DNA of 64,000 nt from Macrosoma leucophasiata (Eukaryota; Arthropoda; Insecta; Lepidoptera; Hedylidae). Of this stretch, positions 51,477-61,723 are shown in pieces. The stretch lies in contig JAWQUS010000004.1 of NCBI GenBank assembly GCA_036365455.1, positions 2,735,501 to 2,799,500 of the forward strand, in the 5' to 3' direction. Under the pieces are notes generated by a model. That model did not search any database. It was not told the origin of the DNA and worked only from the letters and a program-made list of their open reading frames with translations. Positions within the stretch are counted from its first letter, which is position 1. The number at the start of each line of letters is the position of its first letter. A program made the position numbers and the translations under genes.

Positions 51477-52375
51477 CTGCCTCAGTAGCCTAGTGGTAGC
51501 AGGCTAATACTACTTCGCTGGGGTCCTGGGCTCGATTCCCGGGATCTATCATATAGTTGGGGAAAAAGTTTCTTCGCATTTTTAAGATAATTCAAAACAT
51601 TTTTTAATATAGTTTATTTAAATTTAACTAAAGTATGTATATACCATTTTGTTCGATAACCTTTTGCCATCTTGTAGGTAGGGACATGATCCCATTGCTA
51701 TAAAAATTTTGGGACTTCTCATCAAAATACCGCGACAAGTGGATTTGGCAGTCCTCTCGTGATGTTAACCTAACATTGCATAAAGAATTCTGAAGAGACC
51801 GAAACAGGTGGAAATCTGAAGGTGCAAGGTCAGGACTATACGGCGGATGCATTAACACCTCCCAGCTAAACTCTCTTAATTTTTCTGAGTGGCTATAGAT
51901 GTGTGAGGTCTAGCGTTATCATGATGAAACACCACACCCCTTCTGTTGATCAATTCCGGCCGCTTTCTCTCAATTTCTTGCTTTAATCTCATCAGTTGTT
52001 CGCAGTAGAGTTCAGAATCGATAGTCCTGCCTGGTGGTAAAAGCTCATAATGAATAATGCCCTTCCAATCCCACCACACACACAACATCACCTTATTGCG
52101 AGTTAACCCGGGTTTCGCCACAGTCTGTGAAGCCTGACCGGCCTTTGACCACGACCTTTTTTAGTTATCAGCTTTTCTATTGGGATTTTTCCATTTTCCG
52201 GAAATTTCCCAGTACTTCTAAGTTTGGTAATATGCCAGATGTCAACAGGCTCGCCATTTGTTACATGGGCCAAAACGTAATAGTGCTAATCGTGGGTGTT
52301 TGAATGTATGCTTGAATGCATGCATTTAAGTCTGCCTACCCCTTTGGGGCTTACTGGCGTGAAGTTACGTTTAAA
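51477..52375 (+). repeat. SINE-B split by a mariner relic
   Basis: 51477-51543 is the tRNA head with box A 'tagcctagtgg' and box B 'ggctcgattcc'. 52165-52375 resumes with 'tctattgggatttttccatt' and ends 'ggcgtgaagttacgttt'. The intervening sequence is the mariner relic. About 45 bp of SINE after box B are missing at the joint. Confidence 0.85.
51554..52160 (-). pseudogene. Mariner-family transposase relic, C-terminal part
   Basis: The minus strand encodes mariner transposase: 'RSWSKAGQASQTVAKPGLTR' near 52150, 'VMLCVWWDWKG', 'HDNARPHTS' at about 51910, a one-base deletion at about 51872, then 'HPPYSPDLAPSDFHLF' and the end 'WQKVIEQNGIYIL'. With the frameshift allowed for, the second and third catalytic aspartates are spaced as in the D34D group. 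The N-terminal DNA-binding half and the first catalytic aspartate are missing. Only the 3' terminal repeat survives at the left ('tagttggggaaaaagtttct'). Enzymatically dead. Confidence 0.9.
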
Positions 52376-52540
52376 TGAATTTATATTCGTACTTTCACAG
52401 TTCTTTTTTCGTTGATGTAAGTAATGCATATTTATATTTACTTGTAAATTTTTGTAAAAGTTGAGGAATGCTAATTTTTTATGCAACGTTTTTAAGTAAA
52501 CGAGCAAGTAAACCTAAGTAGTCGTCAATGGATTGCGATT

Positions 52541-52690
52541 TCAGGCACAGAGGCATAACACTTTAGGCCTCAGGAAAGGTAATGCATCTGCATTCTGACC
52601 TTGGTCTTAGTGTCTATAGGCTGCAGTCATCACTTAATTAACATCAATGTGTCTGCATGCTTGTTTGCAACTTGCATTACAAAAAAAAGA
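52541..52690 (+). repeat. SINE-A, 5' truncated
   Basis: 'tttcaggcacagaggcataa' to 'tgcaacttgcattacaaaaa'. Has a small 'ttaattaac' duplication. Confidence 0.78.
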
Positions 52691-52777
52691 TGCTCAATGA
52701 CATGTCAAGTCTGTTTACAAACTGCAAAAATTGATAATCAAGGATATCACTAAATGAATGTGAATGCACTTCTTGGA

Positions 52778-52825
52778 AAACACAACCCTACATTGCGCGT
52801 GGCCCGCACTTGCCCGGTTTTTCAG
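52778..52825 (-). repeat. H repeat, end fragment
   Basis: 'aacacaaccctacattgcgc', 'gtggcccgcacttgcccggt' and 'ttttc' match the end of 18690-19142. Confidence 0.5.
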
Positions 52826-53077
52826 GTACGGAACTAAATCCAATAATAAGCCGCATATCCGCAATTCTAATGCTAATGAAGAACCTTGCTAATTTTAGAT
52901 TACTATCACATAATGCAGATCGTGTGAAGCAAGCGGTTTTCGGATCTCACGCATCCGATCTGCATAAATGTTATTGCCTTTTTTGGAACTCGGTGTGAAA
53001 AAAGAATTGTTTCACAAAATGATGTACTGTTCTTTGTGTTACGAAAGCCGCTGCTAAGGCAATTCACATTCATACGT

Positions 53078-53294
53078 AGGGCCCGTAATGGCTACCATAG
53101 AGACACACTAAGGTCTAAGGGACGGGCAACGCATCTGCATTTGAACTCTGGGGTGCGTCCACCTATCGTGAAAATTGGCAGCAATGGCGACAGCAATTTT
53201 GATAGGCGGACGGCTACGTCTATAGACTGCAGTTATCACTTAACATCAATGTGAACTGCAAGCTTGTTTGCCACTTCCATGAGATAAAAAAAAA
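53078..53294 (+). repeat. SINE-A, old subfamily, with a 61-bp hairpin insertion
   Basis: 'gtagggcccgtaatggctac', 'cactaaggtctaagggacgg' and 'gcaacgcatctgcatttgaa', then the insertion 53152-53212. After it 'ctacgtctatagactgcag' and the usual tail ending at 53294. Confidence 0.75.
53152..53212. mobile_element. 61-bp palindromic insertion (mini-MITE?)
   Basis: Its two ends pair: 'cgtccacctatcgtgaaaat' against 'aattttgataggcggacg'. It interrupts SINE-A between 'gaactctgg' and 'tacgtctatag'. Only one copy seen. Confidence 0.55.
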
Positions 53295-54349
53295 TAGTAT
53301 CTCCACTTTTAATCTATTTATGCGATACGGAGTTCCTCTAGAAAACTAGTAAATGTTTAAAAAAAATGGATAACAAAGATGTTAAAAGGCCGCAGTATTC
53401 ACTTGTGATCGGTGTGAGCTGTGTTTGAATGCCACTGCATGACATAACAAAAACGTTTGTTAAATTAAATGACCCAGACATAAACTTTTATGCAATCATT
53501 TCTTCATTTGTTGACCCTGTATGTACCAGACGACGGTCGATAGAACGATTATATGAAACGATAAAGAATAATTATAATAAATAAATACGCTTACACTCAC
53601 AGCCTCACAAAAAGTAGCCTATGTTCTTTCTCAAAGTCAACTCTATCTCTGTACCAAATTTCATCTCATATCATCATCATTCATCTCTAAATTCCCCCAC
53701 CCTCCTGAAATAGGAGGTGGAAATTTGTATGGAGCATTCTACAATTTTCAAGGTAGAAAGTTAAAACTCGATATGCGAACTCTTTGAGCTTAACAAACAA
53801 TACGTACATAATTGTTTTTTAGAAATTTGCCCTTATCCCCTTAAAACAGGGCATGAAATTTGAAGGTATTGGTCTTACCGTAGTGTTCAAGTTTATATAA
53901 ATAAAAGATGATGTAGTTTATAAAATGAAATGACCCAGACATTAACTTTTACGCGATTATTTCTCCATTTGTTGGCGCTGTATATAAAACTAACATCGGT
54001 CAATAGCATAAACAATTGTATTGCAGAGGCGTCGTGATCTTAATGTGAACTCGAATCACGACTTCAATTGATGGGCACGATTGAAATGGAGACATTTTTT
54101 CATATCAAATTGCTGACATACTGAACCACTGACTTTGATGATAGTTCATGCAAAAAATATATTGTATTCCTTTATTTTTCTCTTTCATCCTTCAAGAAAC
54201 GTGAAGCCGCCGGCGGCTAGACACAATTGACAATCAATTGTAATAATTTTCTCTTGACTTAACGGGTTAACATGTACTATAAAATGAGATAAAACCTGTG
54301 CTTTGTGGTTGATGGACAAAATCTAATAATCGAGTATCGTAAGTGTTAT
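53295..54349. other. Stretch with a dispersed direct duplication
   Basis: 53465-53545 and 53928-54008 are direct copies ('aaatgacccagacat', 'tcatttgttg', 'ctgtat'). Between them are a SINE-D tail piece (53583-53612), F-like text ('gcctatgttctttctcaaag', 'tctatctctgtaccaaattt') and a 'ccctcctgaaataggaggtg' hairpin. No gene. Confidence 0.5.
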
Positions 54350-54917
54350 TTTTGTAATGATAGTGGCAAGCAATATACTGGTGGTAGAGCTCCAGTGACG
54401 GAGCTCGCGGGCGTTGGCACCACCGCATTACCTAATATACTTGCCGCTAAATGGTAGTGTTCAACACTATCGTGTTCCGGTCAGGTGGTAATGTACGGCC
54501 CTGTAATTTCCGGCACAGAGGCATAAGACCTTAGGCCTCAGGAGTGGTATCGCATCTGCATTTTGACCTTGGTCTTTGTGTGGGTGTCTATAGGCTGCAG
54601 TCATCACTTAACATCAATGTGAACTGCATGCTTGTTTACCACTTCCATTACATAAAAAAAAGCAAGCATGCAGTTCACATCGATGTTAAGTGATCACTAC
54701 AGCCTATAGAGACTTACACAAAGACCAGAGGTCAAAATGCAGATGCGTTGCCTCCCCTGAGACCTTAGTTGTTATCTTTCTGTGATAGTTATTACGGGGC
54801 GATACATTACCATCTAACCGGAACACGATAGTGCTGAACACTACCATTTGGCGGCAGATAGATTAGTGCGGTGGTGCCTACGCCCTCGAGTTCCTACACT
54901 GGAACTCTACCACCAGT
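54350..54917 (-). repeat. SINE-A, old subfamily, interrupted by a second SINE-A
   Basis: The tail starts 'tgtaatgatagtggcaagca' at 54354, is interrupted at 54373 by the young copy below, and resumes at 54662 'gcaagcatgcagttcacatc', ending with the head 'gaactctaccaccagt' at 54917. Old-subfamily markers: 'gagaccttagttgttatc', 'ctgtgatagttattacggg'. Confidence 0.85.
54373..54661 (+). repeat. SINE-A, young subfamily, inserted in SINE-A
   Basis: Flanked by GCAAGCA at 54366-54372 and 54662-54668. Head at 54377, tail 'ccattacataaaaaaaa'. A clean target duplication inside the older copy. Confidence 0.9.
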
Positions 54918-55139
54918 ATATGAATGCTTGTGTTTAGTAGCTAATAAGGGGGCGTCTTTTAATTACGTGAGATGTTTAGGGGGGTCTTGTTAGGGTTCCG
55001 TTTTATCCATCTGAGGTAGGGAATCTTGAAAACTTTTTTTATAGGTACAAAAAAAAACACAAATTTGTTTGAGTTGGTGAAGAAAGGATAAGGTAATATA
55101 GATAGTTCGTCTTTGTATATTATACCCAATTTAATACAT

Positions 55140-55425
55140 TACATAATTATAATGCACCGAATAGCGAAACTCAAGTGGCAGTGGGCAGGGCACATAGCTC
55201 GCAGAACTGACGGCCGTTGGGGCAGAAGAGTTCTGGAGTGGCGACCGCGTACCGGAAGACGAAGCGTAGGCAGGCCCCCCACGAGGTGGACCGACGACCT
55301 GGTGAAGGTCGCGGGCAATCGTTGGATGAGGGCGGCCCAGGACCGTTCGTTGTGGCATTCTTTGGGGGAGGGCTTTGTTCAGCAGTGGACGTCTTTCGGC
55401 TGAAATGATGATAATTATTACACTG
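55140..55425 (+). pseudogene. RTE-type LINE relic, last ~85 codons and tail
   Basis: The frame to 55403 reads 'IAKLKWQWAGHIARRTDGRW', 'VLEWRPRTGRRSVGRPPTR', 'WTDDLVKVAGNRWMRAAQDR' and 'EGFVQQWTSFG', the familiar end of a LINE endonuclease/reverse-transcriptase polyprotein of the RTE type in insects. Followed by 'gctgaaatgatgataatt'. No catalytic domain. 5' truncated. Confidence 0.82.
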
Positions 55426-55686
55426 TTATACAGAGGGGAAACGTAGCTAGCATGCTGGGAACAATGAGTGGGGGCCCCGGACTTGACTTAGCATAGTTAA
55501 TTTTAATATTGTGACTTTTAAATGTGTTTTTTATTTAAGTATACATTGTTGAACGTGTCGTTATTCATTCAGTTTATTATTTATAATTAATGCAGTGTTT
55601 GTATTTTTAAGACAATGTTACAAAACTATGTTGACTATGTGTAATATGTATCTGCAAAATAATTAAGTAATATAGATATGATTTTT
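55426..55686. other. AT-rich stretch, nothing recognised
   Basis: No repeat or coding signal. Confidence 0.4.
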
Positions 55687-55896
55687 TTAATGTATTGGAA
55701 GTGGTAAACAAGCATGCAGTTCACATTGATGTTAAGTGATGACTGCAGCATGTAAGCACCCACACAAAGACCAAGATCAAAATGTTGATGCGTTACCACC
55801 CCTGAGGCCTAAGGTGTTATGCTTCTGTGCCGGAAAAAACCTGACCGGAACACGGTAGTGCTGAACCATTAAGCGGCAAGTATATTAGGTAATATA
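55687..55896 (-). repeat. SINE-A with deletions
   Basis: 'tgtattggaagtggtaaaca' to 'gcggcaagtatattaggtaa'. The head is missing and a piece around 'attacagggccgtac' is deleted. Followed by a 68-bp AT-rich hairpin at 55908-55975 ('aattatagttgtatgc'). Confidence 0.78.
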
Positions 55897-55975
55897 ATGA
55901 ATTATAGTTGTATGCATTCTATAATATACATATAATTATAAATTCTATAGCATACAACTATAATTTATTAAATTT

Positions 55976-56282
55976 ATTTTACGTTTAATATCATAAATAC
56001 ATACGGAAGGCAGTGTTTCCACAAAATGAACTGGAAATAAACAATCATACGATAATTACGCAATTTACAATCAACCTTCGCGACTTGACATTTGCGAGTG
56101 ACCACGTTGTATAATTGTTTGACACAATATCGTCGAGAAGGTTTCAGGTTCGGTTCCACGTCTCGGCAAACTGACCTGCAATCAATCATGATCATCATTT
56201 CATTACCCATGCCACACCCCGGACACTCAGCTAAAAGTCCATACAAACGCTTATTCTAATCACTTAATTCACATCAACATAC
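55976..56282. other. Unassigned stretch with a box-B-like motif
   Basis: 56144-56165 'tttcaggttcggttccacg' resembles a tRNA T-arm, but no upstream box A at the right distance was found. Confidence 0.35.
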
Positions 56283-56660
56283 ACCGATCGCGTTCGTAAT
56301 GAAGATGTAAGAAAGAGGCTTTGAGTGAATGATAGTATCGGTGTAAAAATGAAAAAAGGCATGCTCCGATGGTTCGGGCATATAGAAAGAATGTTGAATG
56401 AGCGAATGACTAAACAGATATAACTACAATGCGAATGTGGATGGTTTCAGAGGTTCATGAAGACCAAGACTGACCTACCACGACCAAACAGGTCGAGTTC
56501 TGTCTGATGGTTCGGTCAAAAATCTTACGAATCGGCGTGCATGTATGAAGAGAATGATGAAGGTAGATGAGGCACGAGAGGTATGTCAGGACCAGGATAT
56601 CTGGCGCTCTACACCTAGAGGGACCTGGCGTGAAGATATATACATACATACATACCTAAT
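56283..56660 (+). pseudogene. RTE-type LINE relic, C-terminal reverse-transcriptase end and 3' end
   Basis: Fragments in changing frames read 'RNEDVRKRL', 'KKGMLRWFGHIERM' and 'NERMTKQI', a text characteristic of RTE-type LINE ends. It continues to 'gaagaccaagactgacctac' and ends 'ggcgtgaagatatatacata'. Several stops. Same family as 35783-35977. Confidence 0.75.
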
Positions 56661-56701
56661 TCACAGACATCAACCTAAAACAATCGTGAAATAAGTCTAA
56701 A

Positions 56702-56817
56702 TCTACTGGTGGTAGAGCTCCAGCGACGGAGCTCGCGGGCGAAGGCACCACCGCATTACCTAATATACTTGCCGCTAAATGGTAGTGTTCAGCACTATGG
56801 TGTTCCGGTCAGGTGGA
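56702..56817 (+). repeat. SINE-A head half
   Basis: 'actggtggtagagctccag' to 'tgttccggtcaggtgg', then unrelated sequence. Confidence 0.8.
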
Positions 56818-56957
56818 AAAATAGACCGCTCGTTCGCCCTTGCAACCTCACTGTTGAAGTTTATCCGACTGGCCCTCAAGGGGGGAGAGGGACGAAGAGG
56901 GGAAATCAGGCGGGATGTCGAAGTCCAAACTTTATATTATAATTATATTAGCATAAA

Positions 56958-57062
56958 GTATAGAGCAACACGGGAGGGGAGTAGCCATATGCAGGCTTTC
57001 CCCTCTGTCTAAGTACAAGCCCAAATGGGTCTATACCTATCGCCTAGATGTTTAAATGTGTG
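56958..57062. mobile_element. L repeat (MITE), broken copy
   Basis: 'tagagcaacacgggagggga', 'catatgcaggctttcccctc', 'gtctatacctatcgcctaga', 'tgtttaaatgtgtg': reverse orientation of 33001-33150, lacking the other end. Confidence 0.6.
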
Positions 57063-57078
57063 CGTGAAATATGTTTCT

Positions 57079-57268
57079 GTTAAACCTTGTCGGAGGCCTT
57101 ATGGGCGGTTTGAAAACATCCGAAAGCGGGTTGGCCACTAACCCACCCACCTCCACCAATCCGCATTGGAGCAGCGTGGTGGAGTAAGCTCCAGGCCTCC
57201 CCCCAAAAAGGAGAGAGACTCGTGCCCAGCAGTGGGACGTAGAATGGGTTGCCATTATTATTATAATA
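57079..57268 (+). repeat. 5S-SINE, 5' truncated
   Basis: 'gttaaaccttgtcggaggcc' through 'gagtaagctccaggcctcc' to 'cagcagtgggacgtagaatg' and an ATT-rich tail. The 5S-like head is missing. Confidence 0.78.
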
Positions 57269-57489
57269 ACAATATACCTAGTCTATTTCCATTGCGTGTT
57301 CGATACGTAACTTTCATAGAATTAAATACCTAAGAAGACATGAAACTCGTGCGGTTTTCTACGAGTGAAGTTTTTTTTATTTTTAATTGACCTAGAAGTG
57401 ATTTGTCTATTTGATTGCGTATTTTGTGTCTCAATAACTTTGGTGTATGTTAACTGTAATAAAAATTCTTGGATGTTATGAATATACGT

Positions 57490-57801
57490 ATGTTACTTCA
57501 CGCCTGTAATGTTCGAAAGGGTAGGCAGAGGCGAATGCATGCAATCAAGCATTCGAGCATACATGCATACATTCTCGATTCGCCGGTTATGTTTTGTTAC
57601 AGGTGGCGAGCCTGTTGACATCTCCGTGTATATTAGCAAATTCTGAGGTACTAGGAAAATTCCATAAAATTGAAAAATCCCATTAGAACCAGAGATAAAG
57701 GATTTTACACCGTTATCTGATAGCCCCCAACCTGGGAATCGAACGTAGGACCCCAGCGTAGTATTAGTGGCCTGCTACCACTAGGCCACTGAGGCAGTTG
57801 A
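57490..57801 (-). repeat. SINE-B, divergent
   Basis: 'ttacttcacgcctgtaatgt' to 'ctaggccactgaggcagtt'. Promoter boxes partly eroded (gggaatcgaacgtagg). Confidence 0.82.
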
Positions 57802-58332
57802 AAATAACATTCATCAAAACAAAACTTTCCGTACCTTAAAAAAAAGAGAGCAGATACCAGATATTAAAAATAGTTAGAAAGTCTTCGATTTTTCCAAATG
57901 GGCCAAAATTAGGAGCGAATTGCCCATGTAGGTAACTGAAAAACAAGACCAAAAAATATAAATAAATAAGCTTCTGAATTTTTTTTCAATCTCCTTCATT
58001 GTGAAGTATACAAAAGTATCAAAACCACTCGTCACGTATGGTCATTTGCAATAATTAGGTATAAATATACAAAACGTATAGACTATTACGAAAGGGACCT
58101 TGCACACTAGCGAATGTTGGTTTTGACGTCACCACGGCCGAATTGAAATGGAAGTATCATGGCCGTTAATGAGGAGCTGAAGGGATGTATTAGTCTATTT
58201 TATGGCCCAATTAATTTAAAGATAGATGATTTATTATTGGTATTTTCGTTAATTATTCGATACATATTTATTTGTCAGAGTTATAAATGTTATGGTTCGA
58301 TTGAACTAAAATATTTTTGTAAAAAATTTGAT
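57802..58332. other. AT-rich stretch
   Basis: A small frame starting at 58159 has no recognisable protein and runs into SINE-B. Nothing else supported. Confidence 0.4.
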
Positions 58333-58642
58333 AAACGTAACTTCACGCCTGTAATCCCCGAAGGGGTAGGCAGAGGTAAACGCATGCATTTAATCATACA
58401 TGCAAACACCCACGACTCGCCGGTTACGTTTTGGCCCATGTAACAGGTGGCGAACCTGTTGCCATCTCCGGGCACATTACCAAACTCCGGGGTACTGGGA
58501 AACTTCCAGAAAATGGAAAAATCCTAATAGAAGCAGAGATAAAGGATTTTAGACCGTTATCTCTGATATCCCCCGACCCGGGAATCGAACCCAGGACCTC
58601 CAGCGTAATAGTAGTGGCATGCTACCACTACGCTACTGAGGC
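58333..58642 (-). repeat. SINE-B with 11-bp target duplication
   Basis: AAAAATTTGAT at 58322-58332 and 58643-58653. The minus strand begins directly at GCCTCAGTAGCGTAGTGG. It shares changes with 48568-48875 ('gttgccatctccgggc', 'agaagcagagataaagg'), so the two belong to one subgroup. Confidence 0.9.
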
Positions 58643-58855
58643 AAAAATTTGATGTTTGTCAAAATTAACAATAAGGTATAACATTGGCTTAACTGCAGCA
58701 TGAGTTGTACAAGCGTATTATTGACATTGTTAAAATTACCAGGACTGCAAGTGAAGTAACAATATCTGACAGATAATTGACGTTAACAATCACTTTAACT
58801 AGCGTTACTTGACCGGTTGCAGTTGCAACTAATTTTTTAAACTTTGCTTCAACAT

Positions 58856-59244
58856 ATTTTATTTTTAAAGAAAAATAGAAAGAAAAATGTGACTTCAGGC
58901 GAGACTCGAACTCGCGACCTTCTGGGAATCTAGTCCAGCCGCTCTTCCAATTGAGCTACTGAAGCCCTGCCCGATTTGTCAAATATTTCCTTCACATCTA
59001 TTGCATTGCTTTATGTTAGCAGCAGCGCCACCTATTACCAACTATGCTAGTTAGGCAACCGATATAATAGACTTTTCAGTTTATTGAATATCGTAAAGAA
59101 GTCGCTTTTACCCTTAATAATTGTTTTTATATTATTTCGTCGCGAGTTCGAGTCTCGCCTGAAGTCATATTTTTCTTTCCATTTTTCTTTAAAAATAAAA
59201 TATATTTCACAAGCATGTGTTAATGCGAAATAATATAAAAACAA
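58856..59244 (+). mobile_element. tR-FB retroposon, copy 8
   Basis: 389 bp between TTGCTTCAACAT at 58844-58855 and 59245-59256. Antisense arm from the A-rich site with a complete antisense tRNA-like segment (58891-58966), through the full unit and about 20 bp into the preceding unit's tail ('ttgtttttatattattt'), then inversion near 59140 to T-arm, tail and 3' end 'aatataaaaacaa'. Confidence 0.88.
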
Positions 59245-59256
59245 TTGCTTCAACAT

Positions 59257-59679
59257 GTTTGTTAAAATTCTGGTACTTCAACAAATTTGCTAAAGCTAAA
59301 GTAAGCTGATGCAACTATGTAACTAAGTAACTATGAACTAATATGGTGAATTGACCATTACTCTATGCGAATTAGTCATACAAACTTATGAATAAGCGGA
59401 AAGTTTAAATTTTGCTCATGGCAGAACTCGAAAACGTAGAAAATTACCTGTTTTGTCAAAAGTAGAAAGTTGCCCTAAGTAGTTTTGTCAGCCGGTTAGA
59501 AGTTCTTAACCGGCCCTTTCGTTTCTGGAAGACGTCAAGGGGTCATTAAAAAAATTTAAGGACGTAGGTATTAACGTTTCTGTGTCATTTACAGCTAGTG
59601 TTAACAGCTAATTAAAAAAACACGAATACTATGTACACAATAGGCACGAAGAGAAGATGGCATTTCCATTTAAGAGTAA
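59257..59679. other. Unassigned stretch
   Basis: 59385-59400 ('cttatgaataagcggaaag') is a possible MITE-end remnant. No gene. Confidence 0.35.
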
Positions 59680-59830
59680 GTAAGTAAGTAACTCTTTATT
59701 GTACACCAAATAAACATGAATAACAGAAACAACTGACACATAAGGACACAGTACAATTAGGCGGTCTTATTGCTTAAAACAATTTCTTCCAGACAACCTA
59801 GTCTTTTAAGAGATAGTCGAAGAAAAAATA
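59680..59830 (-). pseudogene. LINE 3' UTR remnant with (TTAC)n tail
   Basis: 'gtaagtaagtaactctttat', 'tgtacaccaaataaac', 'aggcggtcttattgcttaaa', 'caatttcttccagacaacct'. Same order as 39163-39305. Confidence 0.6.
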
Positions 59831-60455
59831 GGTAGGTTGGTAGGGTGTACACTTTAAAACTAAAAACTGTATAACAGGTTTGTTTAAGAGATCTATATAA
59901 GAGATTTGTTTATTAAAAAAAAACAATAATTCCATATAAAGAATTCATTATTTCATGTATCAAAATGCATTTGGCGCTATAATTTGGCCCATATTTGGTA
60001 GCATGGGCAAAACGTGGTGTGCTTATTGTAATTTACGATTACATACCGTTTCCATTTTTGTATAGTTTCTTTGATAAATTCACGATGTCCAAAAAGTAAT
60101 TTAGTGGGTGGTCATTTAAATAATAAAGTCTTTGGGATACTAATTCTCATCAGTTTAATTTTTATTAATACTTTAAATGCAGATTTTTTTAACAAAGAAA
60201 ATATTCAAATGAATGATGTTTGAAGTAATTAATTTATTTAAAAAAAATATTTATTTGAATAATGAAAGTAACTGCTTTCTACATTTGGAATGGTTCATTT
60301 TAATTTAAATAGATACATGTTACATGTTGAAAAACACAATTACAATGTAAATAAAAAATAATGAATTTACAGTGTAACGAGATTACCTAAATCACATTAA
60401 ATTGCAAATAAATTTAAATCACAATTAAATAACACTACAGACGTTATAACAAACC
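59831..60455. other. AT-rich stretch, nothing recognised
   Basis: No coding or repeat signal supported. Confidence 0.4.
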
Positions 60456-60729
60456 CTGGGTTGCACCAAGATATTTGTTAAAGTTAAAGTTATTGTAATA
60501 TTTCACATCCTTCCCTAACTTAAAGAAATCAGTTATTGTATCATTTCACATCCTTCTCTAACTTAAAGAAATCTGTTAAAGTTAGAGAAGGATGTGAAAT
60601 GTTACATAACTATTAACTGTTACTATCAACTGTTACTATTAACTGTTACTACTAACTGTTACTATTAACTGTTATTGTTAACTGTTACTATTAATTGTTA
60701 ACTTTAACAAATATCTTGGTGCAACCCAG
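60456..60729. mobile_element. MITE with 30+ bp TIRs and internal minisatellite
   Basis: 'ctgggttgcaccaagatat', 'ttgttaaagttaa' at the left and its exact complement at the right. Inside, 60564-60600 forms a 'cacatccttctctaact' hairpin with an upstream copy, and 60603-60700 is a 12-bp array (taactgttacta)n with small variants. A damaged fragment lies at 17117. Confidence 0.82.
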
Positions 60730-61049
60730 CCTAAAACTTTAATTGTGACTCAAATACTGTCCGGGAACGGGTTAGTAACAATCACTATCTAAAGAGTATC
60801 TCTGAAACCGAGTCACAAGATCAGATCTCAAGTTACGCACGCAATAAGTGTTCTTAAGTCATCATTATGGGCATTAGATCACCGGGTCACGGCACCTTAA
60901 TGTCTTTGTAATGACAGTGGCTTTAACAGTTTGTTTACCTGGATGTCAAGGTCATTGTTATGGGACAATATGGGTAATTATAAAATATAATGTGACGGTA
61001 CTTAGAGGTGAACTTTGACTGATACATTTTTGAGCACAGTGGAGTACGG

Positions 61050-61175
61050 CCTTGTCAGCCGAAAGTCCACTTCTGTACAAAAGGCTGCCCCAAAGATGCA
61101 TGGATTATATGGGGGGATATGCCATAATCGCCACGCTTGGCATGCCATATGATTTGCCATAATCGCCACCTTGCT
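61050..61175 (-). pseudogene. RTE-type LINE 3' region remnant
   Basis: 'gccgaaagtccacttctgta' and 'aaaggctgccccaaagatg' are the reverse of the family end; 'gccataatcgccacgcttgg' repeats the segment also seen at 44780. 'tgccataatcgccac' occurs twice (61108 and 61153). Confidence 0.5.
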
Positions 61176-61176
61176 C

Positions 61177-61292
61177 GGTCTCAGGGGTGGCAACAAATCT
61201 GCATTTTGAACTCTGGTTTTTGTGTAGATAGCTCTAGGCTGTAGTCATCACTTAACATCAATGTAAAATGCATGCATGTTTGCCATGTTCAA
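61177..61292 (+). repeat. SINE-A, old subfamily, 3' part
   Basis: 'ggtctcaggggtggcaacaa' to 'gcatgcatgtttgccatgtt'. Confidence 0.7.
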
Positions 61293-61723
61293 AAGTTTAA
61301 TAGCAGGACGCTCGGCAGCATCCTGCGTTATTGCACTTACTTCAGCCCTATTATATTTATTTATGACTGCCATTGTTTGGTTACGAAAAAAATTTCTTTG
61401 TTACGATAATAACATCATGGACTTCTATTAGGTTTTCCTGTAATATTAAGCAATAGTTTGGGTGATAAAGGGGAATTAACAATTATCGTCTTTTTTCTTA
61501 GATAAGTTCAAAACATAAAAATAATTTTAAAAATTGAGATCATTTCACAGTTTGTTATCTATTTTTAAAATACTCTTTTTTTAAAACTTCAAATACTAAA
61601 GAAAAAATTTCATATCCCCCAATTTATTTCTTAGTATTTTCGCAGAAAATCGGCTGTCACAGACGGAAATACAGACAGACTCACGAGTTGTCAAGGGTTC
61701 TTTTTTTCCTTTTGAAGTTAGGG
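61293..61723. other. Unassigned, with H-like fragment
   Basis: 61640-61715 ('agaaaatcggctgtcacaga', 'caagggttctt') looks like the end of an H-type repeat. The rest is AT-rich. Confidence 0.4.

Noticed and set aside
56144..56166. tRNA T-arm at 'caggttcggttccac'
   Set aside because: There is no matching D-arm or box A at the needed distance.
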